Source of the DNA: DATGSL01 sp964645585
Lineage (GTDB): Bacteria > Verrucomicrobiota > Verrucomicrobiia > Opitutales > T3Sed10-336
Direction: 5' to 3'
Assembly: GCA_964645585.1 (NCBI GenBank)
Contig: CAZYAN010000011.1
Location: forward strand, 13,320-77,319
Length of the DNA stretch: 64,000 nucleotides
This document shows, piece after piece, positions 9,328-19,500 of the stretch. A model generated the notes under the pieces. The model was not told the origin of the DNA and did no database searches. It saw nothing but the letters and a program-made list of their open reading frames with translations. The number at the start of each line of letters is the position of its first letter. Positions within the stretch are counted from its first letter, which is position 1. The translations under genes and the position numbers were made by a program.

Positions 9328-9406
9328 GCCAATTCTTACCTCTGGTGCCGTGAGTTTCATTCTGTTTTGTCCACCCGCGCCCGCCCGGGATTTTTGCTCC
9401 TGTGAA

Positions 9407-11320
9407 TCACTGCTTGAACATCCCTTCGATCAGGTCCCGGTACTTCGCCTCAATGACGTGACGCCGCAATTTGAACAAATTTGTCATTTCCTCCCCCACT
9501 TGGAACGGTTGAGGCAACAGCCGGAACTCCCGGATGCGCTCAAAGTGCTTGAAGCCGTTTTCCGCCGATATCCGTTCCCGAATCTCGTCGCGAATCATGG
9601 CCGCCGCCTCGGCGTGTTTCGCCAGATCTGCCGTATCGGTGAACTCAATACCTCGCTCCCGGAATCCCTCCAGGTCGGGAACGATCAGCACGCCGATAAA
9701 CTTTTGATCCTGCCCTACCACCATGCACTGATCAATCAGCGGACTCTGTCGCAACCGGGCTTCAATCGGCGTCGGCTCGAGGTTCTCCCCGCTTGAAAGA
9801 ACAATGGTTTCCTTGCACCGTCCGAGAATGCGGAGGCAGCCGTTATGAGTGATCATCCCGAGATCGCCGGTGTGAAACCACCCGTCGCGCATGGCAGTCG
9901 CCGTGATCTCCGGATCGCGGTAGTAACCTTTCATCACCTGGGGCCCGCGCACGCAAATTTCTCCGCGCTGTCCGCGCCCTTCGTGCGGGAGTTCCGGATT
10001 GGGAAAAAGGATCTTCCGCGTATCAATGCATTCGATACGCACTTCCGTCCCGGGAATCGGCGGACCGACGCTGCCGACGACCACCGACCGCCGCGTCCGC
10101 ACCGCGAGCACCGGGGAGGTTTCCGTCAGACCGTATCCCTCGAGGACCGGAATGCCGACGTAGTTGAAAAATCGATCAATCTCACTCGGAAGGGCGCCGC
10201 CCCCGGAGATCGTTGCCTTTAATGCGCCGCCGATACTTTGCCGAATTTTCGCGAGAACCAAGGAATCGAAAAGCGTGTAACCGGGTGCGGTGACAGCCCA
10301 CCGAACGCCGTGAACCGCCGTCAGCATCGCGCGTCTCCACGCGGGCTCCGGCGCCATCAGCAAACGCTGCCCGGTGAGAAAGAAGCGTGACTCGGTGTGG
10401 CTCTGTCCAAAGAAGTACGCGAGGTGAAAGAGAAGCCGGCGCGCCGCGGGAGCCGTTTCGACGCTTTTGAGAATCCGCTGGTGCAGGCTTTCCCAAAGGC
10501 GAGGGGCGGATCCCATGAAGGTCGGCGCAACCGTACGGAGATCTTCCGCCAGTGTTCGCAAGCCGGAATAGTACGTGCATGCGCCGCAACTGATCGCGAG
10601 CACTTCAAAGACCCGCTCGAAGATGTGCCACACGGGAAGAATCGAGAGGATCCGGTCCTCGCTCGAAAGCGGCAGCGGAATCGTGGCCACCTGCGACATC
10701 ATGTTCGCATGCGTCAACATCACGCCTTTCGGGTTACCCGTCGTCCCGGATGTGTAAATCAAGGTGAAGAGATCGTCCGGCCGCACGCCTTCGATTCGAT
10801 CCTCGACGCGACGATCGCCGGATTCCCGCATTTGCGCCCCCCGCTCAATTAGATCGCGCAGGCGATGCACGTCAGGACCGGGGGTTCCATCCGGATCGAG
10901 AAGAACCACATGCCGAAGCTCCGGCAACTGGTCGCGCAACGCCAGCAAGCGCTCCTGCACGGCCTCGTTTTCGACAAATGCCACGCGGATGCCGGCATGG
11001 CGCACGATGTAGGCAAGCTCGTCGGACGTCACATCCCGGCCCCGCGGAACATCGGCGGCGCCGCAAAGCTGCACGCCGCAGTCGGCGAGAATCCACTCCT
11101 CGCGGTTGTCGCCGAAATGCCCGACATGATCGCGCGCCTCGACGCCGAGATCGATCAGCGCGGTCGCCAGACAAACCCCCTGACGGTAAAGCTCGGCATA
11201 GCTCAGCGGCTCCCACTGGCCTCGATTGCGCCGGCTCGCGAATGCCGGACGGTCGCCAAAACGCGCGGCGGCCTGCCGAAAAAGTTCAGCGAGATTCGGA
11301 GCGAGTATGCGGTCATCCAT
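9407..11320 (-). CDS. Long-chain acyl-CoA synthetase (AMP-forming)
   Basis: Activates fatty acids to acyl-CoA via an acyl-adenylate. The protein has 637 residues, typical of the FAA/FadD15-like subgroup. The P-loop-like adenylation motif LIYTSGTTGNPKGVML is at about 187-202. GYGLTETSP, GWFHTGDLG and the C-terminal KETIVLSSGENLEP supply the remaining adenylate-forming core motifs. The substrate chain length cannot be told from sequence. The ABC ATPase gene lies 21 bp upstream on the same strand, which may be only positional. Confidence 0.9.
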   Translation of the reverse strand: MDDRILAPNLAELFRQAAARFGDRPAFASRRNRGQWEPLSYAELYRQGVCLATALIDLGVEARDHVGHFGDNREEWILADCGVQLCGAADVPRGRDVTSDELAYIVRHAGIRVAFVENEAVQERLLALRDQLPELRHVVLLDPDGTPGPDVHRLRDLIERGAQMRESGDRRVEDRIEGVRPDDLFTLIYTSGTTGNPKGVMLTHANMMSQVATIPLPLSSEDRILSILPVWHIFERVFEVLAISCGACTYYSGLRTLAEDLRTVAPTFMGSAPRLWESLHQRILKSVETAPAARRLLFHLAYFFGQSHTESRFFLTGQRLLMAPEPAWRRAMLTAVHGVRWAVTAPGYTLFDSLVLAKIRQSIGGALKATISGGGALPSEIDRFFNYVGIPVLEGYGLTETSPVLAVRTRRSVVVGSVGPPIPGTEVRIECIDTRKILFPNPELPHEGRGQRGEICVRGPQVMKGYYRDPEITATAMRDGWFHTGDLGMITHNGCLRILGRCKETIVLSSGENLEPTPIEARLRQSPLIDQCMVVGQDQKFIGVLIVPDLEGFRERGIEFTDTADLAKHAEAAAMIRDEIRERISAENGFKHFERIREFRLLPQPFQVGEEMTNLFKLRRHVIEAKYRDLIEGMFKQ

Positions 11321-11341
11321 GGTCAGGGCATCCAGCTTCCA

Positions 11342-12139
11342 CTAAAACTTCGGCACGGCGTCGAGAAGTTTCCGGGTGTACTCATGCCGCGGATTCTCGT
11401 AGATTTCGTCTGCCGTCGCCTGTTCGACAATCTTCCCCTCGGTCATGACGAGGACTTCATCGCTGATATGTTCGACGACCGCGAGATCGTGCGCGATGAA
11501 GAGATACGTCAGGCCAAGCTCTTGTTGCAGATCCTGCAAGAGATTGACGATGGAAGCCTGGACCGAGACATCGAGCGCGCTGACCGCCTCGTCGCAGACA
11601 ATAAATTCGGGCTCGACGGCGAGCGCCCGCGCGATGCCGATGCGCTGGCGCTGACCGCCGGAAAATTCGTGGGGATACCGTCGCAAATGATCCTCGAGCA
11701 ACCCGACCTGCCGCAGCAATTCGACCGTCCGGTCACGCCGTTGCGCGCGTGACATCTCCGGAAAGTGAATCGTCAAAGCCTCTCCGACAATCGCTTCGAC
11801 ATTCATGCGCGGATTGAGCGAATTGAACGGATCCTGGAAGATCATCTGGATCTTCTTTCGGTACGGGAAAAATTCCTTTCGGCTGAGCTTCCCGATCTCG
11901 CGGCCTTCGTAATAGATCGCCCCGGCGGTGATCTTATTCAGCCGGACGATCGCGCGCCCGATGGTCGTCTTGCCGCTGCCGCTCTCCCCGACCAGTCCGA
12001 CGGTTTTTCCGCGCGGCACGCGAAACGACACGCCGTCGACCGCCTTCACATGATCGACGACCCGGCGAAATACCCCGCCGTAGACCGGAAAATGAACCTT
12101 GAGGTCCTTGACTTCGAGAATCGTTGTAGAATCAGACAT
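11342..12139 (-). CDS. Oligopeptide/dipeptide-type ABC transporter ATP-binding protein (OppF-like)
   Basis: A 265-residue ATPase of the Opp/Dpp importer class. It has Walker A GESGSGKTT, Q-loop FQDPFNSLNPRM, signature FSGGQRQRIGIARAL, Walker B-like FIVCDEAVSALD and H-loop AHDLAVVEHISD. The C-terminal tail (YTRKLLDAVPKF) is typical of OppF. I chose the ATG at 12139 over the GTG at 12160 because the usual LEVKDLKVHFPV then starts close to the N-terminus. No permease, binding protein or OppD partner gene is present on either side. It therefore either serves a transporter encoded elsewhere or is an orphan. Confidence 0.85.
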   Translation of the reverse strand: MSDSTTILEVKDLKVHFPVYGGVFRRVVDHVKAVDGVSFRVPRGKTVGLVGESGSGKTTIGRAIVRLNKITAGAIYYEGREIGKLSRKEFFPYRKKIQMIFQDPFNSLNPRMNVEAIVGEALTIHFPEMSRAQRRDRTVELLRQVGLLEDHLRRYPHEFSGGQRQRIGIARALAVEPEFIVCDEAVSALDVSVQASIVNLLQDLQQELGLTYLFIAHDLAVVEHISDEVLVMTEGKIVEQATADEIYENPRHEYTRKLLDAVPKF

Positions 12140-12334
12140 TCCGGGTGCAAAAAGTTTCACAGCAACGGGCTGGGAACGCGGCCGCTCCAGCCTGCTTTTT
12201 GTCGAACGCCGATACCGTTCCGCAGGATGAACAAAACAAAATAACGACCGGCTATAACCAAGGGGAAAGCTAGCGCTCTGGCCGTGTTGTGCAACTTTAT
12301 TTGCCGCAATCCAACGCTGAGGCCGGCGAGCGCG

Positions 12335-13414
12335 TCAGTCAGTTTGTTTGGCTCGAGGTCCCGGCCGCGACTCCCCGCGCGAGAGCTTGACGTGGATCGC
12401 ACCCTCCTCGTCGAATCGCAACGGATCCAAGGCGATGAACCGGCGGTAATTTGGCGCCGCCTCTTCTTTTTGATGATACACCATCCAGAGCGCGCCGTCT
12501 GGACCGGTGACAACGGCGTGATGGCCCGGACCAAAAATTTTCTCCGTCCGCCGGGCGATCGGATTTCCTGGATGCTTAACAAACGGGCCGGTCGGCGATC
12601 GTGCCGTCGCATACCCGATTCCGTAATTCGGGTTGTCCGCCGCCGACCCGGAATACATGAGATAATAAACCCGGTTCCTTTTCAGGACAAACGGCGCTTC
12701 GGTCACCGGAAATCCATGGCGCTCCCACGGCTCGGTCGGTTTCAGCAACGTGACAAATCCCCCCTTTTTCGTCAGCGGATCCGCCATCGGCTGCACCCGG
12801 ATTTCGAAGCCGCCTTTCAAATTCGCGTAATAAAGATAAAGCGCCCCGTCGTCATCGCGAAAGAGATGCGCGTCGATCGCATCGGAGACGAGCGACGCCT
12901 GGTCGACGAACGGCCCGAGCGGATTGTCCGCGACCGCGACACCGATATGCTTATTCGCCGGGTGCTTCGGTCGGCCAGGATGGTTTTCCGTATAATACAG
13001 ATAAAATTTTCCATCCTCTTGGTCCGCGTGAAACACATCCGGCGCCCACGCCCCGCCCGTCGCGGAATCGAAAACCGCGCCGCGATGTTCCCATTCCACC
13101 AGGTTCACCGACGTGTAGGCGTCATAGCCGCGACCATGCGATGTTGGATAAAGATAATACACGCCATCCACTTCCAGCACATGCGGATCGGCCGGGTTCT
13201 GCCGTGTGATCAACGGGTTTTTGTACGTGGCTGATGCCAAGGACGGCAGCCCCTCCGGCTCATCGGCCGATAACCGGTCTCCCGCCGGGCTCTCCAGGCA
13301 TGCCGCGGAGAGAACCATCCCAAGAATCAGCAGCTGTTTCACAAAAGAATCAGTAACCGCTCTGGTACGCGGTCTGACAAGGCAAAAAGCATACGAACGA
13401 AAGGCAGGTTTCAT
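12335..13414 (-). CDS. Glycoside hydrolase family 43, exported
   Basis: A 359-residue protein with a hydrophobic N-terminal export signal (about residues 24-39). The GH43 five-bladed propeller residues can be assigned: Asp76 in NPADPHVL (general base), Asp181 in SDAIDAHLF (pKa modulator) and Glu239 in FPVTEAPFVL (general acid). GGAWAPDVF is another family mark. Substrates of GH43 are mostly arabinan, xylan or galactan side chains, and the exact one cannot be told. I chose the ATG at 13414, because the longer frame to 13552 runs through the divergent promoter region of the kinase gene. It is transcribed divergently from that kinase with about 136 bp between starts. Confidence 0.85.
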   Translation of the reverse strand: MKPAFRSYAFCLVRPRTRAVTDSFVKQLLILGMVLSAACLESPAGDRLSADEPEGLPSLASATYKNPLITRQNPADPHVLEVDGVYYLYPTSHGRGYDAYTSVNLVEWEHRGAVFDSATGGAWAPDVFHADQEDGKFYLYYTENHPGRPKHPANKHIGVAVADNPLGPFVDQASLVSDAIDAHLFRDDDGALYLYYANLKGGFEIRVQPMADPLTKKGGFVTLLKPTEPWERHGFPVTEAPFVLKRNRVYYLMYSGSAADNPNYGIGYATARSPTGPFVKHPGNPIARRTEKIFGPGHHAVVTGPDGALWMVYHQKEEAAPNYRRFIALDPLRFDEEGAIHVKLSRGESRPGPRAKQTD

Positions 13415-13550
13415 TATACTGGTATCACCTTCGTTCGTCTGGGGGTTTACCCGATAGAACCGGCGGCGGGAATCGCGTATCGTCCCCGCCCGCTTCGTGG
13501 GGCCCGACCCTCTTCCGCGCGCCGTTGTTGTCATCGTCTGTTTCCAGTTC

Positions 13551-16500
13551 ATGCCTAGTCAAAAGTCTCCTCAGACCCCCCGGAAATCCGCCAATCGAGC
13601 TTCCCTCCGTTCACGCCGGAGCTCTGTTGACGCCGAAGACGGGCAGCTCGATCAGGAAGTTCTCCTGAAAGTTCTTACCGCAGTCGCTCGAGGCAATTTT
13701 TCCGCGCGGCTTCCGGTTGAATGGACCGGTCGTCCCGGCAAAATCGCCGACACGTTCAACGAGGTGATGAGCCTCAATGAAAAAATGGCCCAGGAGACGG
13801 AGCGGGTCGCCGAGGTCGTCGGAAAGGAGGGCAAGATCGGCCACCGCATCAACCTCGGGCGTGTCGAGGGCGCCTGGTGCGCGCAAGCCGAAAACATCAA
13901 CGCCCTCGTCTCCGACGTCACCACCCCGACGCGCGAAATGTCGCGTGTTATCGGAGCGGTCGCGAAAGGCGATCTCACCCAAACCGTCTCCATCGAGATC
14001 GAGGGCCGCCCGCTGAAAGGCGAATTTCTTCGCGCCGCCGAAACGGTCAACGCGATGGTCGACCAGCTCAGCGCGTTCACATCCGAGGTCACCCGCGTCG
14101 CACGCGAGGTCGGCACCGACGGCAAACTCGGCGGCCAGGCACGCGTCAAAGGGGTTTCCGGCACCTGGAAAGACCTTACGGTCAGCGTCAACTCAATGGC
14201 ATCCAACCTCACCGCGCAGGTCCGCAACATCGCCGACGTCACCACCGCCGTCGCCCGCGGCGACCTTTCCAAGAAGATCACCGTTGATGTTCGCGGCGAG
14301 TTCCTCCAGCTCAAGGAAACCGTCAACACGATGGTCGACCAGCTCAACTCCTTCGCCTCGGAGGTCACCCGCGTCGCACGCGAGGTCGGCACCGAGGGCA
14401 AACTCGGCGGCCAGGCGGAGGTGCGCGGCGTCGCCGGCACTTGGCGCGACCTCACCGAAAACGTCAACGGCATGGCGTCCAATCTCACCAACCAGATGCG
14501 CAACATCGCGCAGGTAACCACCGCCGTCGCCAACGGCGACCTCTCCAAGACGATCACCGTCGATGCCAAGGGCGAGATTCTCGAGCTCAAGAACACCGTC
14601 AATACGATGGTCGACCAGCTCAACTCCTTTGCCTCCGAGGTCACCCGCGTCGCACGCGAGGTAGGCACCGACGGCAAACTCGGCGGCCAGGCCCACGTCC
14701 GCGGCGCGGCCGGCACCTGGAAGGATCTCACCGACAACGTCAACGGCATGGCGGCCAACCTCACCAACCAGGTCCGCAACATCGCCGAGGTCACCACCGC
14801 CGTCGCGCGCGGCGACCTCACCCGCAAAATCACCGTCGACGCCAAGGGCGAGATCCTCGAGCTGAAAAACACGATCAACACCATGGTCGACCAGCTCAAC
14901 TCTTTCGCCTCCGAGGTCACCCGCGTCGCGCGCGAGGTCGGCACCGACGGAAAGCTCGGCGGCCAGGCAACCGTCCCCGGCGTCGCCGGCACTTGGAAAG
15001 ATCTCACCGACAACGTCAACCTCCTCGGCAACAATCTCACCGTCCAGCTGCGCGACGTCTCCAAGGTCGCCACCGCCATCGCCAACGGCGACCTCAGCCA
15101 AAAAATCACCGTAAGCGTCAGCGGCGAAATTTTGCAGATCAAGGAGACCATCAACAGCATGGTCGACCAGCTCAGTTCCTTCGCCTCCGAGGTCACGCGC
15201 GTCGCACGCGAGGTCGGCACCGACGGCAAACTCGGCGGCCAGGCGATCGTGCCTGGCGTCGGCGGCACCTGGAAGGATCTTACCGACAACGTCAACGGCA
15301 TGGCGGCCAACCTCACCAACCAGGTCCGCAACATCGCCGACGTCACCACCGCCGTCGCCAATGGCGACCTTTCCAAAGAGATCACCGTCGATGCCAAGGG
15401 GGAGATTCTCGAGCTCAAGAATACGATCAACATCATGGTCCAGCGGCTCAATTCCTTCTCCGCGGAAGTTACCCGGGTCGCGAAGGAGGTCGGCACCGAG
15501 GGGAAACTCGGCGGCCAGGCGGAAGTCCGCGGGGTCGCCGGCACGTGGAAGGATCTCACCGAGTCGGTCAACGGCATGGCGGCCAACCTCACCAGCCAGG
15601 TCCGCAACATCGCCGATGTCACCACCGCCGTCGCCCGAGGCGACCTCACCCGCAAGATCACCGTCGATGCCAAGGGCGAAATCCAAGAGCTGAAAAACAC
15701 CATCAACACCATGGTCGACCAGCTCAACCGGTTCGCCTCCGAAGTCACCCGCGTCGCGCGCGAGGTCGGCACCGACGGCAAACTCGGCGGCCAGGCGACC
15801 GTTTCCGGCGTCGCCGGCACGTGGAAGGATCTCACCGACAACGTCAACGGCATGGCGGCCAATCTCACCAATCAGGTCCGCAACATCGCCGAAGTCACCA
15901 CCGCCGTCGCCCGAGGCGATCTCACCCGCAAAATCACCGTCGATGCCCAAGGCGAAATCCAGGAGCTGAAAAACACCATCAACACCATGGTTGATCAGCT
16001 CAATTCGTTCGCCTCCGAAGTCACCCGCGTCGCGCGCGAGGTCGGCACCGACGGCAAACTCGGCGGCCAGGCGACCGTCCCAGGCGTCGCCGGCACGTGG
16101 AAGGACCTGACTGACAACGTCAATCTGATGGCCGCCAACCTCACCGACCAGGTCCGCGGCATCGCCCGGGTCGTCACCGCCGTCGCCAACGGCAACCTCC
16201 GTTCCACGCTGACGGTCGAAGCAAAGGGCGAAATCGCCGAACTCGCTGACACCATCAACAACATGATCGGCACCTTGGCGACATTCGCCGACCAAGTCAC
16301 GACCGTCGCCCGCGAGGTCGGCGTCGAGGGCCGGCTCGGCGGCCAGGCGAACGTCCCCGGCGCCGCCGGCACGTGGAAGGATCTCACCGACAACGTCAAC
16401 GGCCTCGCCGCGAATCTCACTACCCAGGTCCGCGCGATCGCCGAGGTCTCCACCGCGGTCACCAAAGGCGACCTCAGCCGAAGCATCATGGTCGAGGCCG

Positions 16501-19500
16501 CCGGCGAAGTCGCACTCCTCAAGGACAACGTCAATGAGATGATCCGCAACCTCAAGGAGACGACGCGCAAGAACACCGAGCAGGACTGGCTTAAAACCAA
16601 CCTCGCGACGTTCACCCGCAAACTCCAGGGCCAGCGCGATCTCCAGACCGTATGCCAGATGACTCTCAGCGAACTCGCGCCTCTCGTTGGCGCCCAGCAC
16701 GGTATTTTCTATATTAACGAGGGCGACGATGAAGACGAAGCGTGCCTCCGCCTGCTCGCCTCATACGCGTTTCGGGAACGGAAGCGGCTCGCCGAAGCCT
16801 GCCGTGCCGGCGAGGGTCTGATCGGCCAGGTTTTGCTCGAAAAGCAGCGAATTCTGGTCACCGACGTACCCCCGGACTACGTCAAAATCGGCTCGGGCCT
16901 CGGCGAAGCCGCCCCCGCCAACCTCGTTGTCCTTCCGGTCGTTTTCGAGGGCGAAGTCAAGGCCGCCATCGAGCTCGGCAGCTTCCAGCGCCTCAGCGAT
17001 ATTCACCTCGCCTTCCTCGATCAGCTCATGGAGTCGCTCGCGATCGTCATCAATACGATCCAGACCAACATGCGCACCGAGGAACTCCTCAAACAGTCGC
17101 AGTCGCTCACCGAGGAACTTCAGAGTCAGCAGACCGAGCTGACCGAGAAAAACGAGCGGCTCCAGGAACAGGCGCGCTCGCTCCGCGCTTCAGAGGAATT
17201 GCTCAAACAGCAGCAGGAAGAACTTCGTCAGACCAACGAGGCGCTCAAGGAAAAGGCATCGCTGCTCGCCGAACAGAAGAGCGAGGTCGAGCGAAAGAAC
17301 GTCGAGGTCGAAAATGCCCGTCTCGCCCTCCAGGCGAAGGCCGAGGAGCTGAGCCTTACGTCCCGCTACAAAAGCGAATTCCTCGCCAATATGTCGCACG
17401 AGCTGCGCACGCCACTCAACAGCCTCCTGATTCTCTCAAAAATTCTCGCCGAGAACCCGGACGGAAACCTGCTCGAAAAGCAGGTCGAACACGCGCGCAC
17501 CATTTACACATCCGGCTCCGATCTGCTCGAGCTGATCAACGAGATCCTCGACCTGTCGAAGATCGAATCCGGCACGATGAGCGTCGACATCGGCGACGTC
17601 ACCTGCTCCGAACTCGCCGAGTTCTGCGAGCGCACCTTCCGTCCGGTCGCCGAAACCAAACGGCTCCTGTTCCAGGTCGAACTGGATTCAGGCGTCCCGC
17701 CGATTCTCCGCACCGACGGGAAACGCGTTCAGCAAGTTCTCAAGAACCTGCTCTCCAACGCTTTTAAATTTACCGAAACCGGCCGGGTCGCGCTTCAAAT
17801 GGTACCGGCCACCGAGGGCTGGGATGAGTCCCACGCGGGACTCAACCGCGCCGAAAAAGTCGTCGCGTTTGTTGTGCGCGACACAGGAATCGGGATTCCG
17901 CGGGACAAACAGAGGATCATCTTTGAGGCGTTCCAGCAGGCCGACGCCGGCACGTCCCGCAAACACGGCGGAACCGGCCTGGGTCTATCGATCAGCCGGG
18001 AAATCGCCCGCATGCTCGGCGGCACAATTCACGTGACGAGCGAGCCGGGCAGGGGCAGCGCTTTCACGCTGTATTTGCCGGTCGACTACACCGCTCGCGC
18101 CAGCCTGAACGGCGGCCGTAACCCGCACGCACTGGTCGCGGCCCTTGCCTCCGGTGTTTCCACGGTTGCATCCGCCCTGCAAGCATCCGGTGCCGCGACG
18201 GCTGCCGCTTGTCCGTTGAAGCACGCGACAGACTCGTTTACTCCACCGGATGCGCTGCTTGAAAACGGCGCCTGCGGCGACACATTCGAGGATGCCGCCG
18301 TGCCCGATCCCGCGACGATCGAAGATGACAAATTGACGATTGCCTCGGGCGATCGCGTTCTCCTGATCGTCGAAGACAACGAACGGGTCGCCCGGCTGCT
18401 TGTGGAGGAAGGGCGCGCCGCCGGCTTCAAATGCGCCGTGGCCGCAACAGCCGCCAAAGCGATGCGTTACATGCGCACCTGCACACCGTCGGCCGCGACG
18501 ATCGAGCTGTTTCTGCCCGACGCGAACGGCTGGGTCCTCCTCGATCGCTGGAAACATGCCGTCGAAACCCGGCATGTTCCCGTCTGCGTGATTTCTTCCG
18601 ACGAGGGTGCCGCCCGGGCACTGCGCATGGGCGCGCTCGGCTACCTTCGAAAGCCGGCAGGACGCGCCCAAATCCGAGCCGCGCTCGACGGCATCCGGAC
18701 GTTCCTCGACCGGCCCGCGAAACATCTTCTTCTCGTTGAGCCGGATGACGTCGAGCGCGACGCGCTCCGCGCACTGATCGGCGGCCGAGGCGATGTGCGC
18801 GTATTCGAAGCGAAGGATCCGGCGCCTGCCCTGGAGATTCTCGAACGGGAATGCATCGACTGCGTGGCGCTCAATCTCCGCCTGGCGGATGAGGCATTCG
18901 CTTTCGTTCATAAAGTCAAACAGATGCGGCGGCAGGCCCACCTGCCCATTGTTTCTTATGCGGGCGAGAAGCTTCCCGTCGAAGAGCAAAAGGAACTGCG
19001 ACGGGTCTGCGAGATACTCATCGCGGATGATGAAAGCTGGAGAGAGCGCCTCCTGCACGAAACCTCGCTGTTCCTCCACCGGCCCCATCACGATCTTTCC
19101 GAATACGAACGCGAGATGATTGATCGAGCGCGGTCACAAACCACCACCTTCAGCGGCCGAAAAGCGCTCGTGATTGATGACGATGTCCGAAACATCTTTG
19201 CCCTGACGACGGCACTCGAGCGGTGGGACATGGACGTGCTCTACGCCGAAAGCGGCGCCCAGGCCTTGAGCGCACTGGAGGAAGCACCGGACATCGATGT
19301 TGTTTTGACCGATATTATGATGCCCGAAATGGACGGGTTTGCGTGCATGCGGCGGATACGTTCGCAGCGCCGGTTTCGTTCACTGCCCATCATCGCGGTC
19401 ACCGCCAAAGCGATGAAAGGCGATCGCGAAAAATGTTTTTCGGCCGGAGCCAGTGATTACATCACCAAACCGGTGGATATCGATCATTTGCACTCTCTCC

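Noticed and set aside
12157..12330. Small hydrophobic minus-strand frame between the ABC ATPase and GH43 genes
   Set aside because: A short stretch looks membrane-like, but the frame continues into the GH43 gene in another phase and has no credible start. It is probably chance.
13652..16700. Very long open frames on the minus strand opposite the poly-HAMP repeats (739 and 835 codons)
   Set aside because: They mirror the tandem repeats of the real gene. High GC and repeated codons keep antisense frames open, and their translations repeat every 92 residues without family features.
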